This document shows, in pieces, positions 29,836-38,790 of a DNA stretch of 64,000 bases. Below the pieces are notes generated by a model. It was not told where the DNA came from. It did no database searches and saw nothing but the letters and a program-made list of their open reading frames with translations. Within the stretch, counting starts at the first letter, position 1, and the number at the start of each line of letters is the position of its first letter. The position numbers and the translations under genes were made by a program. This DNA comes from Streptantibioticus rubrisoli (GTDB lineage: Bacteria > Actinomycetota > Actinomycetes > Streptomycetales > Streptomycetaceae). The DNA is taken from the NCBI RefSeq assembly GCF_024436055.1, contig NZ_JANFNH010000005.1, positions 186,001-250,000 on the forward strand. Reading direction: 5' to 3'.

Positions 29836-32800
29836 GTGCGATTCGGGATTCTGGGGGAGACGCGGGCGCTGCGCAGGGATGGTGCGGTGGTCGCGCTGGG
29901 TGGGGCGGTGCGGCGGGCGGTGTTCGCGTTGCTGCTGCTGGACGCGGGGCGGGCCGTGCCGGTGGAGCGGCTGGTGGACGGGGTGTACGGGACGGAGCCA
30001 CCGGCGGGGGCCGTCAACGCCGTGCAGGCACAGGTGTCGCGGTTGCGTGCCGTGCTGGACGAGCCCATCGAACGCCATCCCGGCGGCTACCGGTTCGCCG
30101 TCGACCCGGACGAGGTGGATGTGCACCGCTTCGAGCGGCTGGCCGGGCTCGGGCGCGCCGCCCTCGGCGCGGGTGACCCGGTACGGGCGGCCGGGCTGCT
30201 GCGGGAGGCGCTGGCGGTGTGGCGGGGGCCCGCACTGGCCGATGTGGGTGCGGCGCCGTTCGCCGCGGGGCAGGTCGCCAGGATCGAGGAGTCGCGGCTG
30301 GCGGCCCTGGAGGACCGCGTCGCCGCCGACCTGGCGCTCGGCGCGCACCGCGAACTCGTCCCGGAACTGCGCGACTTGGTCGCCGCCAACCCGCTGCGGG
30401 AGCGGCTGCGCGCCCAGCTGATGCACGCGCTGCACGGCGCCGGGCAGGGCGCCGAGGCGCTGGCGGTGTACGAGGAGGCGCGCCGGACCCTGGCCGAGGA
30501 CCTCGGCGCCGACCCCGGGCCCGAGCTGAACCGGGCACACCTCGCGGTACTGCGCGCGGACCCGGTGCCCGACAAACCCGCACGCCATGGCCTCCCGGCC
30601 CAACTGGGCGGATTCGTGGGACGGGCCGACGAACTGGCCGCCATCGAGCGGTGGTTGGCCACCGAGCGGCTGGTCACGCTGATCGGTCCCGGAGGCGCGG
30701 GCAAGACCCGGCTGTCGGTCGAGGCGGCCGGACGGCACCCGGGCGAGGTGTGCTTCGTCGGCCTGTCCGGGGCCAGCGACGGCGCCGAAGTGCCGCAGAC
30801 GCTGCTGGGCGCACTCGGCGTGCGCGACGCGAGCCGGATGACCGGATCCCGCGACACGCGCGATCCGGTGGCGCGGCTGACGGCGGTGCTCGCCGACCGT
30901 CCCACCCTGCTGGTGCTCGACAACTGCGAGCACCTCGTCGAGGACGTCGCCTCGCTCGTCGCCCGGCTGCTCGCCGACTGCCCGGGGCTGCGGGTGCTCG
31001 CCACCAGCCGCGAGGCGCTCGGCATCACCGGCGAAGTCCTGTGCGCCGTCACGCCGTTGCCGCTGCCGCCGCCGGGGACCGACGCCCAGGTGGCGCGGGA
31101 CTTCCCCGCGGTGCGGCTGTTTCTGCAACGTGCCGCCGCCGTCCGCCCGGACGCCGTGCGGGATGGCGATCTGGCGGCGGTGCTGCGGGTCTGCGAGGCG
31201 CTCGACGGGCTGCCGCTCGCCATCGAGTTGGCCGCGGCCCGGTTGCGCTCGCTCTCCGCGGCCGACATCGCGGCCCGGCTCAGCGCACTGCCGTCCGCTC
31301 GTGACCAGCGGTTCCAACTGCTGTCCCGGGGCAGTCGTACCGCCCAGCCACGGCAGCGGACGCTGCGCGCGGTCGTCGACTGGAGCTGGCAACTGCTCAC
31401 CGAACCGGAGCGCGCCGTACTGCGCCGGGCTGCCGTCTTTGCCGGGGGCTGGACGCTGGCCGCCGCCGAGGCGGTCTGCGCGGACCCGACGGCGGGCGCC
31501 GAGGCGGGCATCGAGGCGGCCGACGTGCTCGACCTGACCGAGTCGCTGGTCGACAAGTCGCTGGTGGTGGCCGACCGGTCCGACGGCTCGGACAGCGTGC
31601 GCTACCGCATGCTGGAGACGATCCGCGCCTACTGCGCGGAACGGCTAGAAGCCGCCGGTGAGGCCGGTGCCGTACGCCGCGCGCACAGCGGGTACTTCGG
31701 CGAACTGGCCACCGCCGCCGAACCGCACCTGCGTGGTGCGCGGCAACTCCACTGGCTGGCACGGATCCGCGCCGAGCACGACAACCTGCACACCGCGCTG
31801 CGCCGCGCCGTCGCGGACGGCGACACCACCACCGCGCTGCGGTTCTTCGGCGGACTGTCCACCTACTGGGCACTGCGCGGGATGCGGTACGAGGGCGCCG
31901 CCCCGGCCCGGCAGGTGCTGGCCGCGCTCAGCCCGAACCCGCCCGCCGGGCTGGCGGAGGAGTACGCGCTGTGCGTGCTGGCGGCGGCGTCCGACGGGTC
32001 CGACGCCGAGGGCCTGGCACCGCACCTGGCCGCGGCCCGGAAGGTCGCCGGGCGCGGGGGACCGCTGCCACGGCGGTACCCCGTGCTGATGCTGCTGTGG
32101 GGGACGTACGAGGGGGTGCCGACGGGGTCGGTGCCGCTGGAGCCCGCGGAGCCGTCGGATGTGTGGTCCGGTGCGCTGATGCGGCTGGGCGCCGGTGTCC
32201 AACTGTGGCTCACGCAGGCCGAACTGGTCGGCGGCGCCGCTGAGATGGACCGCGCGCTCACTGACTTCCGTACGCTAGGCGATCGTTGGGGCATGGCGAT
32301 GGCCCTGTCGTGGCGCGCCTTTCTCGCCGCGTTCCAGGACGAACCCAGGCGTGCCATCGAGCTGTTCGACCAGGCGCTGGCGCTCAGTGCGGAGTTGGAC
32401 GCCGATCAGGAGATGGTGGAGGAGCTGGCGCTGCGTTCCGAGAGCCTGGCGCGGGTCGGCGAGTTCGAGGCGGCGGACGCCGGGTTCCGGCGGGCGGCCG
32501 AACTCGCGCGCTCCATGGGCGCGTTGGAGGCGCTCGCCGCGGCGCACCGTGGGCTGGGCGAGAGCGCATGGCTGCGGGGGGAGTACGGGGAGGCCCGCAG
32601 GCTGTGTGAACTGGCGCTGCGCGAGTGCCCGGCCGGAGGGTTCGCCGGTGAGCTGGCCCGGGCGGACACCCTCGTCGTACTGGCCAGGACGGCGGTGGCG
32701 GAGGGCGACGCGGAGACGGCGCGGGGGCACCTCGCGGAGGTGAGCGGTTCCGCGCTACGCGTACTGCCGGTGGCGGTACGGGTCGCTCAGGCGCGGGCGG

Positions 32801-33012
32801 CACTCGCGCTGCTGGACGGTGCGGCGGAGCACGCGGCGCGACTGCTGGGTGTGGTCGACGGGATGTGCGGGAGCGCCCACGAGCCCCAGCTCGCGGACGC
32901 GGCCCGCGCGTCCCTGGGCGCCCCCGCCTACGCGGCGGCCTACGCCACGGGCGCGTCCCTGGACCGCACGACGGCACTGGCGGTGCTGACGGGGGCGTCC
33001 TGGCCGCCGTAG
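29836..33012 (+). CDS. Large SARP/AfsR-type transcriptional regulator
   Basis: 1058 residues. A winged-helix DNA-binding domain (about 1-85, MRFGILGETRALRRDG, ALLLLDAGRAVPVERLVDGVYG) and a BTAD domain (about 90-235, ending LGADPGPELNRAH) make the SARP half. A STAND/NB-ARC-like ATPase follows with P-loop GPGGAGKTRL (about 285-294), Walker B TLLVLDNCEHL and the ATSREALGI sensor. The C-terminal 400 residues are TPR-like helical repeats. The layout matches AfsR-type regulators of secondary metabolism. GTG start with a weak ribosome binding site. No biosynthetic cluster is visible beside it, so its target is unknown. Confidence 0.92.
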   Translation: MRFGILGETRALRRDGAVVALGGAVRRAVFALLLLDAGRAVPVERLVDGVYGTEPPAGAVNAVQAQVSRLRAVLDEPIERHPGGYRFAVDPDEVDVHRFERLAGLGRAALGAGDPVRAAGLLREALAVWRGPALADVGAAPFAAGQVARIEESRLAALEDRVAADLALGAHRELVPELRDLVAANPLRERLRAQLMHALHGAGQGAEALAVYEEARRTLAEDLGADPGPELNRAHLAVLRADPVPDKPARHGLPAQLGGFVGRADELAAIERWLATERLVTLIGPGGAGKTRLSVEAAGRHPGEVCFVGLSGASDGAEVPQTLLGALGVRDASRMTGSRDTRDPVARLTAVLADRPTLLVLDNCEHLVEDVASLVARLLADCPGLRVLATSREALGITGEVLCAVTPLPLPPPGTDAQVARDFPAVRLFLQRAAAVRPDAVRDGDLAAVLRVCEALDGLPLAIELAAARLRSLSAADIAARLSALPSARDQRFQLLSRGSRTAQPRQRTLRAVVDWSWQLLTEPERAVLRRAAVFAGGWTLAAAEAVCADPTAGAEAGIEAADVLDLTESLVDKSLVVADRSDGSDSVRYRMLETIRAYCAERLEAAGEAGAVRRAHSGYFGELATAAEPHLRGARQLHWLARIRAEHDNLHTALRRAVADGDTTTALRFFGGLSTYWALRGMRYEGAAPARQVLAALSPNPPAGLAEEYALCVLAAASDGSDAEGLAPHLAAARKVAGRGGPLPRRYPVLMLLWGTYEGVPTGSVPLEPAEPSDVWSGALMRLGAGVQLWLTQAELVGGAAEMDRALTDFRTLGDRWGMAMALSWRAFLAAFQDEPRRAIELFDQALALSAELDADQEMVEELALRSESLARVGEFEAADAGFRRAAELARSMGALEALAAAHRGLGESAWLRGEYGEARRLCELALRECPAGGFAGELARADTLVVLARTAVAEGDAETARGHLAEVSGSALRVLPVAVRVAQARAALALLDGAAEHAARLLGVVDGMCGSAHEPQLADAARASLGAPAYAAAYATGASLDRTTALAVLTGASWPP

Positions 33013-33091
33013 CGGGGTGCGGTGGGTTCGCTGTCGCGGGGGGGTGCGGTGGGTTGGGCGGCGCCGCCCCACCGCCTCAGCCCGGGGGCTT

Positions 33092-33133
33092 GGGGCTCGC
33101 CTCCGAGAGCTCCGCCGCAGCGGCGAGCGCCCC
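33092..33133. terminator. Hairpin between SARP and DUF5324 genes
   Basis: GGGGCTCGCC (33092-33101) pairs with GGCGAGCGCCCC (33122-33133), with a two-base bulge. The two genes converge here. A 15-bp direct repeat GGGGTGCGGTGGGTT (33014-33028 and 33041-33055) lies just after the SARP stop. Confidence 0.55.
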
Positions 33134-33194
33134 CGCGGCGTGGCTCGGCGGTGCCGAGCCAACCGCAACCCGTCCGGGCCTCAGCCCTGAGCCC

Positions 33195-33923
33195 TCAGCC
33201 CGCGCCCTTGTCCTTGCTGCGCTTTTCCTCCCCCGCGGCGTCAGCCGCGTCCGTGTCCACCGCGTGCAGGGGCGCGCGGCCGGTGTCCGGGACCTCGGTG
33301 GGAGACGGCGGCTCCACCAGCCACTCAGGACTGGTCTGCCGCTTCCACCACCGCACCGCCGCGAACGTACCGCCGCCCAGCACACCGAGTGCCGCCAGCA
33401 GTTTGGCGATCCGGCCCACCCGGCACCGGCGGCTGCGCCGTCTGGCCAGCTTCTCGATGTCGGCGGCCGACACCCCGCCGCGCAGCGCGGCCAGCGCCGC
33501 GGCGCTTCGGGCGGTTGCCTCCTGTCGCACCGGCTCGGCCGCCGCGCGGGCCGCCTGGGCGGCCTGGCCGACCCGGGGCGCCGCGTAGCCCGCGGCCTTG
33601 CGGGCGGCCTTGCGCGTCTTACGGGCCGCCTTGCGCGTCTTACGGGAAGCCTTGGTGGCCGTGGCGCTCACCCCCGGCGGTACCGCCTCGATCGCCTGGG
33701 CGATACGGGGCTGGAGATGGGCGTCGTACTGGGTGCGCGCCTGCAGCGCGGCGTAGTTCGCGGCGGACGACACCTTGGGCGCCAGCCTCCGGCGCGCCTC
33801 GTCCGCGTACTGCACGGCGGTGTCCCGCGCCGTACCCGCGTACGGTGCCACCACCTCCGCCGCGTGCTGCACGCTCTCCTTGGTCGCCACGGCCGCGTTG
33901 CGCACGCTGTTCTTGCGGGTCAC
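33195..33923 (-). CDS. DUF5324 family protein
   Basis: 242 residues, GTG start. Ala-rich and helical, with repeated basic segments (KASRKTRKAARKTRKAARKAAG, about 135-155) that look like tandem KxxRK units, and a hydrophobic helix near the C-terminus (RIAKLLAALGVLGGGTFAAVRWW). An acidic tail ends it. This family is known to me only from Streptomyces and its neighbours and has no assigned function. It is divergent from the cyclophilin gene. Confidence 0.82.
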   Translation of the reverse strand: MTRKNSVRNAAVATKESVQHAAEVVAPYAGTARDTAVQYADEARRRLAPKVSSAANYAALQARTQYDAHLQPRIAQAIEAVPPGVSATATKASRKTRKAARKTRKAARKAAGYAAPRVGQAAQAARAAAEPVRQEATARSAAALAALRGGVSAADIEKLARRRSRRCRVGRIAKLLAALGVLGGGTFAAVRWWKRQTSPEWLVEPPSPTEVPDTGRAPLHAVDTDAADAAGEEKRSKDKGAG

Positions 33924-34117
33924 GAGAACCTCCTTCTCGGTGGCGTCCGGCTTATCGCCTTTCCACCCGAATAGAGATCATGCCCGCTCGCGCGCCGTAC
34001 GGCATGTACGTTCAGGCATCCGGGGCACAAGCGGCCCGTCGGGCGGTCGGGCTACTCCTTGGAAGTCCGCCCGTGCGAGGATTCGTGGTTGTCAGTGAAG
34101 TCGATGGAAGGTACGTC

Positions 34118-34651
34118 GTGGCCGAGCAGCTCTACGCCACCCTCAAGACCAATCAGGGCGACATCGCCGTCCGGCTCCTGCCGGACCACGCTCCCAAGAC
34201 CGTGAAGAACTTCGTGGAGCTCGCCGAGGGCCAGCGCGAGTGGACGCACCCGCAGACCGGCAAGAAGAGCACGGACCGCCTTTACGACGGCACGGTCTTC
34301 CACCGGGTCATCTCCGGCTTCATGATCCAGGGCGGTGACCCGCTGGGCAACGGCACCGGCGGCCCGGGGTACACCTTCGCCGACGAGTTCCACCCCGACC
34401 TGTCCTTCAACAAGCCGTACCTGCTGGCCATGGCCAACGCCGGTCCGGGCACCAACGGCTCGCAGTTCTTCATCACCGTGGCCCCGACCGCGTGGCTGAC
34501 CGGCAAGCACACCATCTTCGGCGAGGTCGCCGACGAGGCGAGCAAGAAGGTCGTGGACGCCATCGCCACCACGCAGACCAACCCGCGCACCGACCGCCCG
34601 CTCAACGACGTGGTCATCGAGCGTGTCGTGGTGGAGAAGCGCGAGGGCTGA
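34118..34651 (+). CDS. Peptidyl-prolyl cis-trans isomerase (cyclophilin A)
   Basis: 177 residues from the GTG at 34118 (after GGAAGG, product start MAEQLYATLKTNQG). The cyclophilin core is complete: FHRVISGFMIQGGDP, AMANAGPGTNGSQFFIT and WLTGKHTIFGEV. No signal peptide, so cytoplasmic. It speeds proline isomerisation in protein folding and corresponds in place to Streptomyces CypA. The long upstream open frame (from 33389) overlaps DUF5324 on the other strand and is rejected. Confidence 0.94.
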   Translation: MAEQLYATLKTNQGDIAVRLLPDHAPKTVKNFVELAEGQREWTHPQTGKKSTDRLYDGTVFHRVISGFMIQGGDPLGNGTGGPGYTFADEFHPDLSFNKPYLLAMANAGPGTNGSQFFITVAPTAWLTGKHTIFGEVADEASKKVVDAIATTQTNPRTDRPLNDVVIERVVVEKREG

Positions 34652-34681
34652 ACCAGCCACCCGGCCCGCCGGGAACCCAGA

Positions 34682-34743
34682 CGCCCCGCCCGTCCGTATT
34701 CCTCGTGATTCCTCGTAATTCACTCGTACGGACGGGCGGGGCG
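34682..34743. terminator. Large inverted repeat after cyclophilin gene
   Basis: 17-bp perfect arms (34682-34698 and 34727-34743) around a 28-base loop that itself contains the direct repeat ATTCCTCGT. Strong terminator structure without a T run. Confidence 0.75.
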
Positions 34744-34810
34744 CCGGGTTGGGCGGCCTGACGCGCGGCCGTGCGGAACCCCCGTCGGTAGAGTCGGTAG
34801 AGGGAAGAAG

Positions 34811-35662
34811 ATGACCATGGACCAGGCGGTCTGCTGCTACCGGCATCCGGACCGCGAGACGGGCGTGCGCTGCGCCCGCTGCAACCGTCCGATCTGCCCG
34901 GAGTGCATGGTCAGCGCTTCGGTCGGGTTCCAGTGCCCGGAGTGCATAAGCGCTGGCCACCAGTCGGCAGCGCGGCCGCGCACCGTCGCGGGCGGCACGG
35001 TCGTCGCCAACCCGCGGCTGGTCACCATGATCCTGATCGGGATCAACCTCGCGGTGTTCCTCGCCGTACAGGCGAACAAGACGCTGGTCGAGGACCTGGC
35101 GCTGGTCGGTGCCTGGCCACCGCCGCCGTTCCACGCCACGATCGGCGTCGCCGACGGCCAGTACTACCGGTTGCTGACCGCGGTCTTCCTGCACCAGCAG
35201 CTCATCCACATCGGCTTCAACATGCTGTCGCTGTGGTGGATCGGCCCCGGGCTGGAGGTCGCCCTCGGCCGGGCGCGCTATCTGACGCTGTACCTGCTGT
35301 CCGGGCTGGGCGGCAGCGCTTTGTCGTTCCTGGTCGCCGGGGCGGGGTCGACCTCGCTGGGCGCTTCCGGGGCGATCTTCGGGCTGCTCGGCGCGACGTT
35401 CGTGCTGATGCGGCGGCTCAACTACGATCTGCGGCCGATCGTCGCGATCATCGTGCTGAACCTGCTGTTCACCTTCGCCCAGTCGCAGACCATCGACTGG
35501 CGCGCGCACGTCGGCGGCCTGGTGACGGGCACGGTGATCGCCTACGGGATGGTGCACGCCCCGCGCCAGCGGCGAGCCCTGGTGCAGTGGGGGACGTGTG
35601 CCGCGATGGGCCTGGTGATCGTGGCCGTGGTGGCCGCCGGAGTGATCCGGATCAACGGCTGA
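34811..35662 (+). CDS. Rhomboid-family intramembrane serine protease
   Basis: 283 residues (ATG 34811; ATG 34817 is also possible). The N-terminus is a B-box-like zinc module (CCYRHPDRETGVRCARCNRP, then CPECMVS and FQCPEC). Six or seven membrane helices follow. The catalytic serine is in LGASGAIFGLLGA and the partner histidine in WRAHVGGLVTG; HIGFNMLSLWWIG is the usual loop. It cleaves membrane proteins within the bilayer; its substrate is unknown. The stop codon lies inside an 11-bp tandem repeat array. Confidence 0.93.
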   Translation: MTMDQAVCCYRHPDRETGVRCARCNRPICPECMVSASVGFQCPECISAGHQSAARPRTVAGGTVVANPRLVTMILIGINLAVFLAVQANKTLVEDLALVGAWPPPPFHATIGVADGQYYRLLTAVFLHQQLIHIGFNMLSLWWIGPGLEVALGRARYLTLYLLSGLGGSALSFLVAGAGSTSLGASGAIFGLLGATFVLMRRLNYDLRPIVAIIVLNLLFTFAQSQTIDWRAHVGGLVTGTVIAYGMVHAPRQRRALVQWGTCAAMGLVIVAVVAAGVIRING

Positions 35663-35691
35663 TCAACCGCTAATCAACCGCTGATCAACAG
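35648..35691 (+). repeat. 11-bp tandem repeat running through the rhomboid stop codon
   Basis: Units CGGATCAACGG, CTGATCAACCG, CTAATCAACCG, CTGATCAACAG. The first is within the last codons, the second contains the TGA stop, and the rest are intergenic. Confidence 0.8.
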
Positions 35692-35979
35692 TTGAGGACG
35701 ACGTTCATCGCACTTATCCACAGAGCGTGCGAGCGCCTGTGCATCGCGTGTGCGACGCCCACGTGGCCTGGCCGCATATACGTTTCACCAGCAAGATCGC
35801 GACAGGCTGGGCACTGCTTGGGCGGTGGTTCGCCGGTCACACCGGTGTCAACGGGCGAGAGGTTATCCACAGATCTTCCGACCTTTTCCCCACTGTGGAT
35901 TCCCCTGTGGATAACTCTGTGGACAGTCAGGGCGAGAGGTTGACATGGAGGCCCCGCAGGAGGGCCTCCCGCGGGACCG
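35663..35979. other. Gene-free segment carrying a DnaA-box cluster
   Basis: 317 bases between convergent rhomboid and crgA genes. Five DnaA boxes: TTATCCACA at 35714-35722 and 35863-35871 (forward, perfect), TGTGGATAA at 35906-35914 (reverse, perfect), TGTGGATTC at 35894-35902 and TGTGGACAG at 35918-35926 (reverse, one mismatch class). Four lie within 64 bases. DnaA-box clusters outside oriC that titrate DnaA are known in S. coelicolor (named H24 and D78); I cannot say whether this corresponds to one of them. Confidence 0.8.
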
Positions 35980-36237
35980 TTACTTCCACTGCGTCGAGAC
36001 GACGAACCCCGCCGCGATGAAGCCGAAGCCGACCACGATGTTCCAGTTGCCCCACGCCTCGATCGGCAGGTTCCCCGTGGTCACGTAGAAGACGACGATC
36101 CACGCCAGACCGATCAGGAACAGCGCCAGCATCAGCGGGGCGACCCAGCGTCGGCCCGTGTTCAGCTTGAACGTGGCGGTGGTCTTCTCCGGCGGCGGCG
36201 TGAAGTCGGCCTTCTTGCGGATCCGTGACTTCGGCAC
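35980..36237 (-). CDS. crgA: Cell division inhibitor CrgA
   Basis: 85 residues from GTG at 36237 (behind CAGGAGAG, product start [16 protein letters not shown]). Two membrane helices (about 35-55, [22 protein letters not shown], and 65-83, [18 protein letters not shown]) joined by [11 protein letters not shown], the standard CrgA layout. In Streptomyces CrgA inhibits FtsZ ring formation and coordinates septation. The gene is next to the pknB locus, as in other actinomycetes. Confidence 0.95.
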   Translation of the reverse strand: MPKSRIRKKADFTPPPEKTTATFKLNTGRRWVAPLMLALFLIGLAWIVVFYVTTGNLPIEAWGNWNIVVGFGFIAAGFVVSTQWK

Positions 36238-36374
36238 GAGGGGCTCTCCTGTCGATGCGCTGCGGGACACGCAGGGCGGATGCGGTGTGTTTCGCCAGGC
36301 GGGGAGCGTGGTGTGCCGCCCCCGGGCGTCCGTTAGCGTAGTGCTTCCGCGGGTGCGAAGGAGATAAGGGTCCC

Positions 36375-37139
36375 ATGAGCGATTCCGCCGGCGCTCCGGT
36401 GCGCCCCGGCCGACGCCCCGCACTGCCGAAGGTACTCTCCGCGGCGGTCTTCGCGCTCGCCGGTGTGCTGTTCTGGACCAGCTACGACACCGCGCACGGC
36501 AGCAACATCCGCAGCGACGACTCGCTGCTGCGCACCTCCGACCTGATCCGCGCCAAGAGCCACCAGAACGCCGACCTGGAACAGCAACTCGGCGCGCTGC
36601 GCGGCGACGTCGATGCCCTCGCCCACCGCGAGGGCATCCAGAGCCCCGCCGACCAGCGCAGGACCGACGCCCTGGAGCGCGCCGCCGGAACCAAGCCGCT
36701 GACCGGCGACGCCATCAGCGTCACCCTCAACGACGCGCCGCCCAACGCCACCGCCCGCATCCCCGGCGTCCCCGAGCCGCAGCCCAACGACCTGGTCATC
36801 CACCAACAGGACCTGCAGGCTGTGGTCAACGCCCTGTGGCGGGGCGGCGCCCAGGGCATCCAGGTGATGGACCAGCGGCTGATCTCCACCAGCGCGGTGC
36901 GCTGCGTGGGCAACACCCTGCTGCTCCAGGGCCGCGTCTACTCACCGCCGTACACGATCACCGCCGTGGGCGACCAGAACGCGCTGCGCACCGCGCTCGA
37001 CCAGGACCCGGCGATCACCAACTACCGCCAATACGTGACCGCGTACGGCCTCGGCTGGAAAGTCGAGGCGCACAACCAGGTGACTCTTCCGGGGTACTCG
37101 GGCACAGTGGACCTCCACTACGCACAGCCCATGGGATAG
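36375..37139 (+). CDS. DUF881 family protein
   Basis: 254 residues. One N-terminal membrane helix (about 19-37, [17 protein letters not shown]), a coiled-coil stretch ([21 protein letters not shown]) and the DUF881 domain with [25 protein letters not shown] and a final [12 protein letters not shown]. Single-pass, with the domain outside the cell. The family is linked by gene neighbourhood to division and sortase loci. It is divergent from crgA and starts the rightward sortase operon. Confidence 0.88.
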   Translation: MSDSAGAPVRPGRRPALPKVLSAAVFALAGVLFWTSYDTAHGSNIRSDDSLLRTSDLIRAKSHQNADLEQQLGALRGDVDALAHREGIQSPADQRRTDALERAAGTKPLTGDAISVTLNDAPPNATARIPGVPEPQPNDLVIHQQDLQAVVNALWRGGAQGIQVMDQRLISTSAVRCVGNTLLLQGRVYSPPYTITAVGDQNALRTALDQDPAITNYRQYVTAYGLGWKVEAHNQVTLPGYSGTVDLHYAQPMG

Positions 37140-37170
37140 CCCCGGCACCGCCCGCCTGGAGGGGATCCGC

Positions 37171-37914
37171 GTGACGCTGACAGTACGCGGGACCGTGCGC
37201 GCCCTGAGCGAACTGTGCGTCACCGTAGGGGTGTTGATCCTGCTGCTGGTGGTCTACCTCCTCTACTGGACCGGGGTGCGCGCCAACCACGCCATGGACC
37301 GTGAGGTCAGCGCGCTCCAGGACCGCTGGGCCAGGACCCCGGTCAGCTCCGCCCGCCCGTCGCCCGCCACCACCCTCAACGGAAGGCCCGCGGCGCACGG
37401 CACCGGTTCCCCGGCGTCCGCCGCGTATCGCGAGGGGCAGCCGTTCGCGATCATGTACATCCCCCGGTTCGGCGCCGACTGGCACAAGCCGGTGCTCCAG
37501 GGCACCGGCACCGACGACCTCCAGCACGGCCTCGGCCACTACGCGGGCACCGCCCGGCTCGGTGGGCAGGGCAACTTCGCGGTGGCCGGACACCGCCGTA
37601 CCTACGGCGATCCGTTCGAGGACTTCCCCGAACTGCGTCCGGGCGACAAGGTCGTCCTCACCGACGGCGTCACCTGGTACACCTACCTGATCGACAAGCC
37701 GCCGTACCTCACGCTGCCGGACGACACCGGCGTCATCGACCCGCTGCCCGCCCCGCTGGACCGCTCCGCCACGCCGTACCCCGCACCCGGCCGCTATCTG
37801 ACCCTCACCACCTGCGACCCGCCGTGGGGGCACAGCCACCGGCTGATCGCCTGGGGCCATCTGGACGCCACCCAGCCCGTTGCACAAGGGATGCCGAGAG
37901 CTTTGCTCAGCTGA
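37171..37914 (+). CDS. Class E sortase (1)
   Basis: 247 residues. N-terminal membrane anchor (about 15-35, CVTVGVLILLLVVYLLYW), then the sortase fold with VAGHRRTYGDPF (catalytic His) and TLTTC-DPPWGHSHR, giving catalytic Cys215 and the downstream arginine. Class E enzymes of actinomycetes recognise LAXTG-type signals. It follows DUF881 after 31 bases. It lacks the long Pro-rich cytoplasmic tail of sortase 2. Confidence 0.92.
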   Translation: MTLTVRGTVRALSELCVTVGVLILLLVVYLLYWTGVRANHAMDREVSALQDRWARTPVSSARPSPATTLNGRPAAHGTGSPASAAYREGQPFAIMYIPRFGADWHKPVLQGTGTDDLQHGLGHYAGTARLGGQGNFAVAGHRRTYGDPFEDFPELRPGDKVVLTDGVTWYTYLIDKPPYLTLPDDTGVIDPLPAPLDRSATPYPAPGRYLTLTTCDPPWGHSHRLIAWGHLDATQPVAQGMPRALLS

Positions 37915-37978
37915 CCCGCAACACTCAGCCTCGCCCCTTACTCTGGTGCGGAAGTGGCCTAGAAACGGAAGGCACCGA

Positions 37979-38152
37979 ATGTACGGCTGGATCTGGCGGC
38001 ATCTGCCGGGCAACGCATGGGTGAAAGCGGTCATCTCGCTCGTGCTCGTCCTGGCGATCGTCTTCGTCCTGTTCCAGTGGGTGTTCCCCTGGGCGGAGCC
38101 GCTGCTGCCGTTCAACGACGTGACAGTGAACGGTGGAGGCAGCGCGGGCTGA
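37979..38152 (+). CDS. Small single-pass membrane protein
   Basis: 57 residues. Trp-rich N-terminus (MYGWIWRHLPGNAW), one helix (about 17-38, AVISLVLVLAIVFVLFQWVF) and a short outside tail. The stop overlaps the start of the glutaminase gene (TGATG), so the genes are cotranscribed. Similar small proteins precede pabA/trpG in Streptomyces; function unknown. Confidence 0.8.
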   Translation: MYGWIWRHLPGNAWVKAVISLVLVLAIVFVLFQWVFPWAEPLLPFNDVTVNGGGSAG

Positions 38153-38790
38153 TGAGCGCACGGATTCTCGTCGTCGACAACTACGACAGCTTCGTCTTCA
38201 ACCTCGTCCAGTACCTGTACCAACTCGGCGCCGAGTGCGAGGTGGTCCGCAACGACGAGGTGACCACGGGACACGCCCAGGACGGGTTCCACGGGGTGCT
38301 GCTCTCGCCGGGACCCGGGACGCCGGAGGAGGCCGGGATCTGCGTCGAGATGGTGCGGCACTGCGCGGCCACCGGCGTACCGCTGTTCGGTGTCTGCCTC
38401 GGCCTGCAGTCCATCGCGGTGGCCTACGGGGGCGTGGTGGACCGCGCGCCGGAGCTGCTGCACGGCAAGACCTCGCTGGTGACGCACGAGGGCCGGGGCG
38501 TCTTCACCGGCCTGCCGTCGCCGTACACCGCGACCCGCTACCACTCGCTGGCGGTGGAACGGGACACCGTGCCGCAGGAGTTGGAGATCACCGCTTGGAC
38601 CGGCACCGGAGTCATCATGGGGCTGCGCCACCGTGAACTGCCGGTCGAGGGCGTGCAGTTCCACCCCGAGTCGGTGCTCACCGAGTGGGGCCACCGCATG
38701 CTCGCCAACTGGCTCGACGTCTGCGGCGACAAGGGCGCCGTCGCGCGGTCGGCGGGGCTCGCGCCGGTGGTCGGCAAGGGCGGGGCGTGA
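38152..38790 (+). CDS. Aminodeoxychorismate/anthranilate synthase glutamine amidotransferase subunit
   Basis: 212 residues, class I glutamine amidotransferase. VDNYDSFVFNLVQYL near the start, catalytic cysteine in LFGVCLGLQSIA, and the His-Glu pair in GVQFHPESVLTEWG complete the triad. It supplies ammonia to a chorismate-using partner (PabB or TrpE). No partner is in the window, so whether it makes p-aminobenzoate or tryptophan precursors, or both, cannot be told; hence no symbol. It is embedded between sortase genes, overlapping the next by GTGA. Confidence 0.92.
   Translation: MSARILVVDNYDSFVFNLVQYLYQLGAECEVVRNDEVTTGHAQDGFHGVLLSPGPGTPEEAGICVEMVRHCAATGVPLFGVCLGLQSIAVAYGGVVDRAPELLHGKTSLVTHEGRGVFTGLPSPYTATRYHSLAVERDTVPQELEITAWTGTGVIMGLRHRELPVEGVQFHPESVLTEWGHRMLANWLDVCGDKGAVARSAGLAPVVGKGGA

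Noticed and set aside
29191-31392. A 733-codon frame antisense to the SARP gene
   Set aside because: Gln/Arg/Pro/His-rich composition with no domain; the SARP frame is fully supported by motifs.
35779-35790. CGTTTCACC resembling a parS half-site
   Set aside because: The second half of the palindrome is absent.
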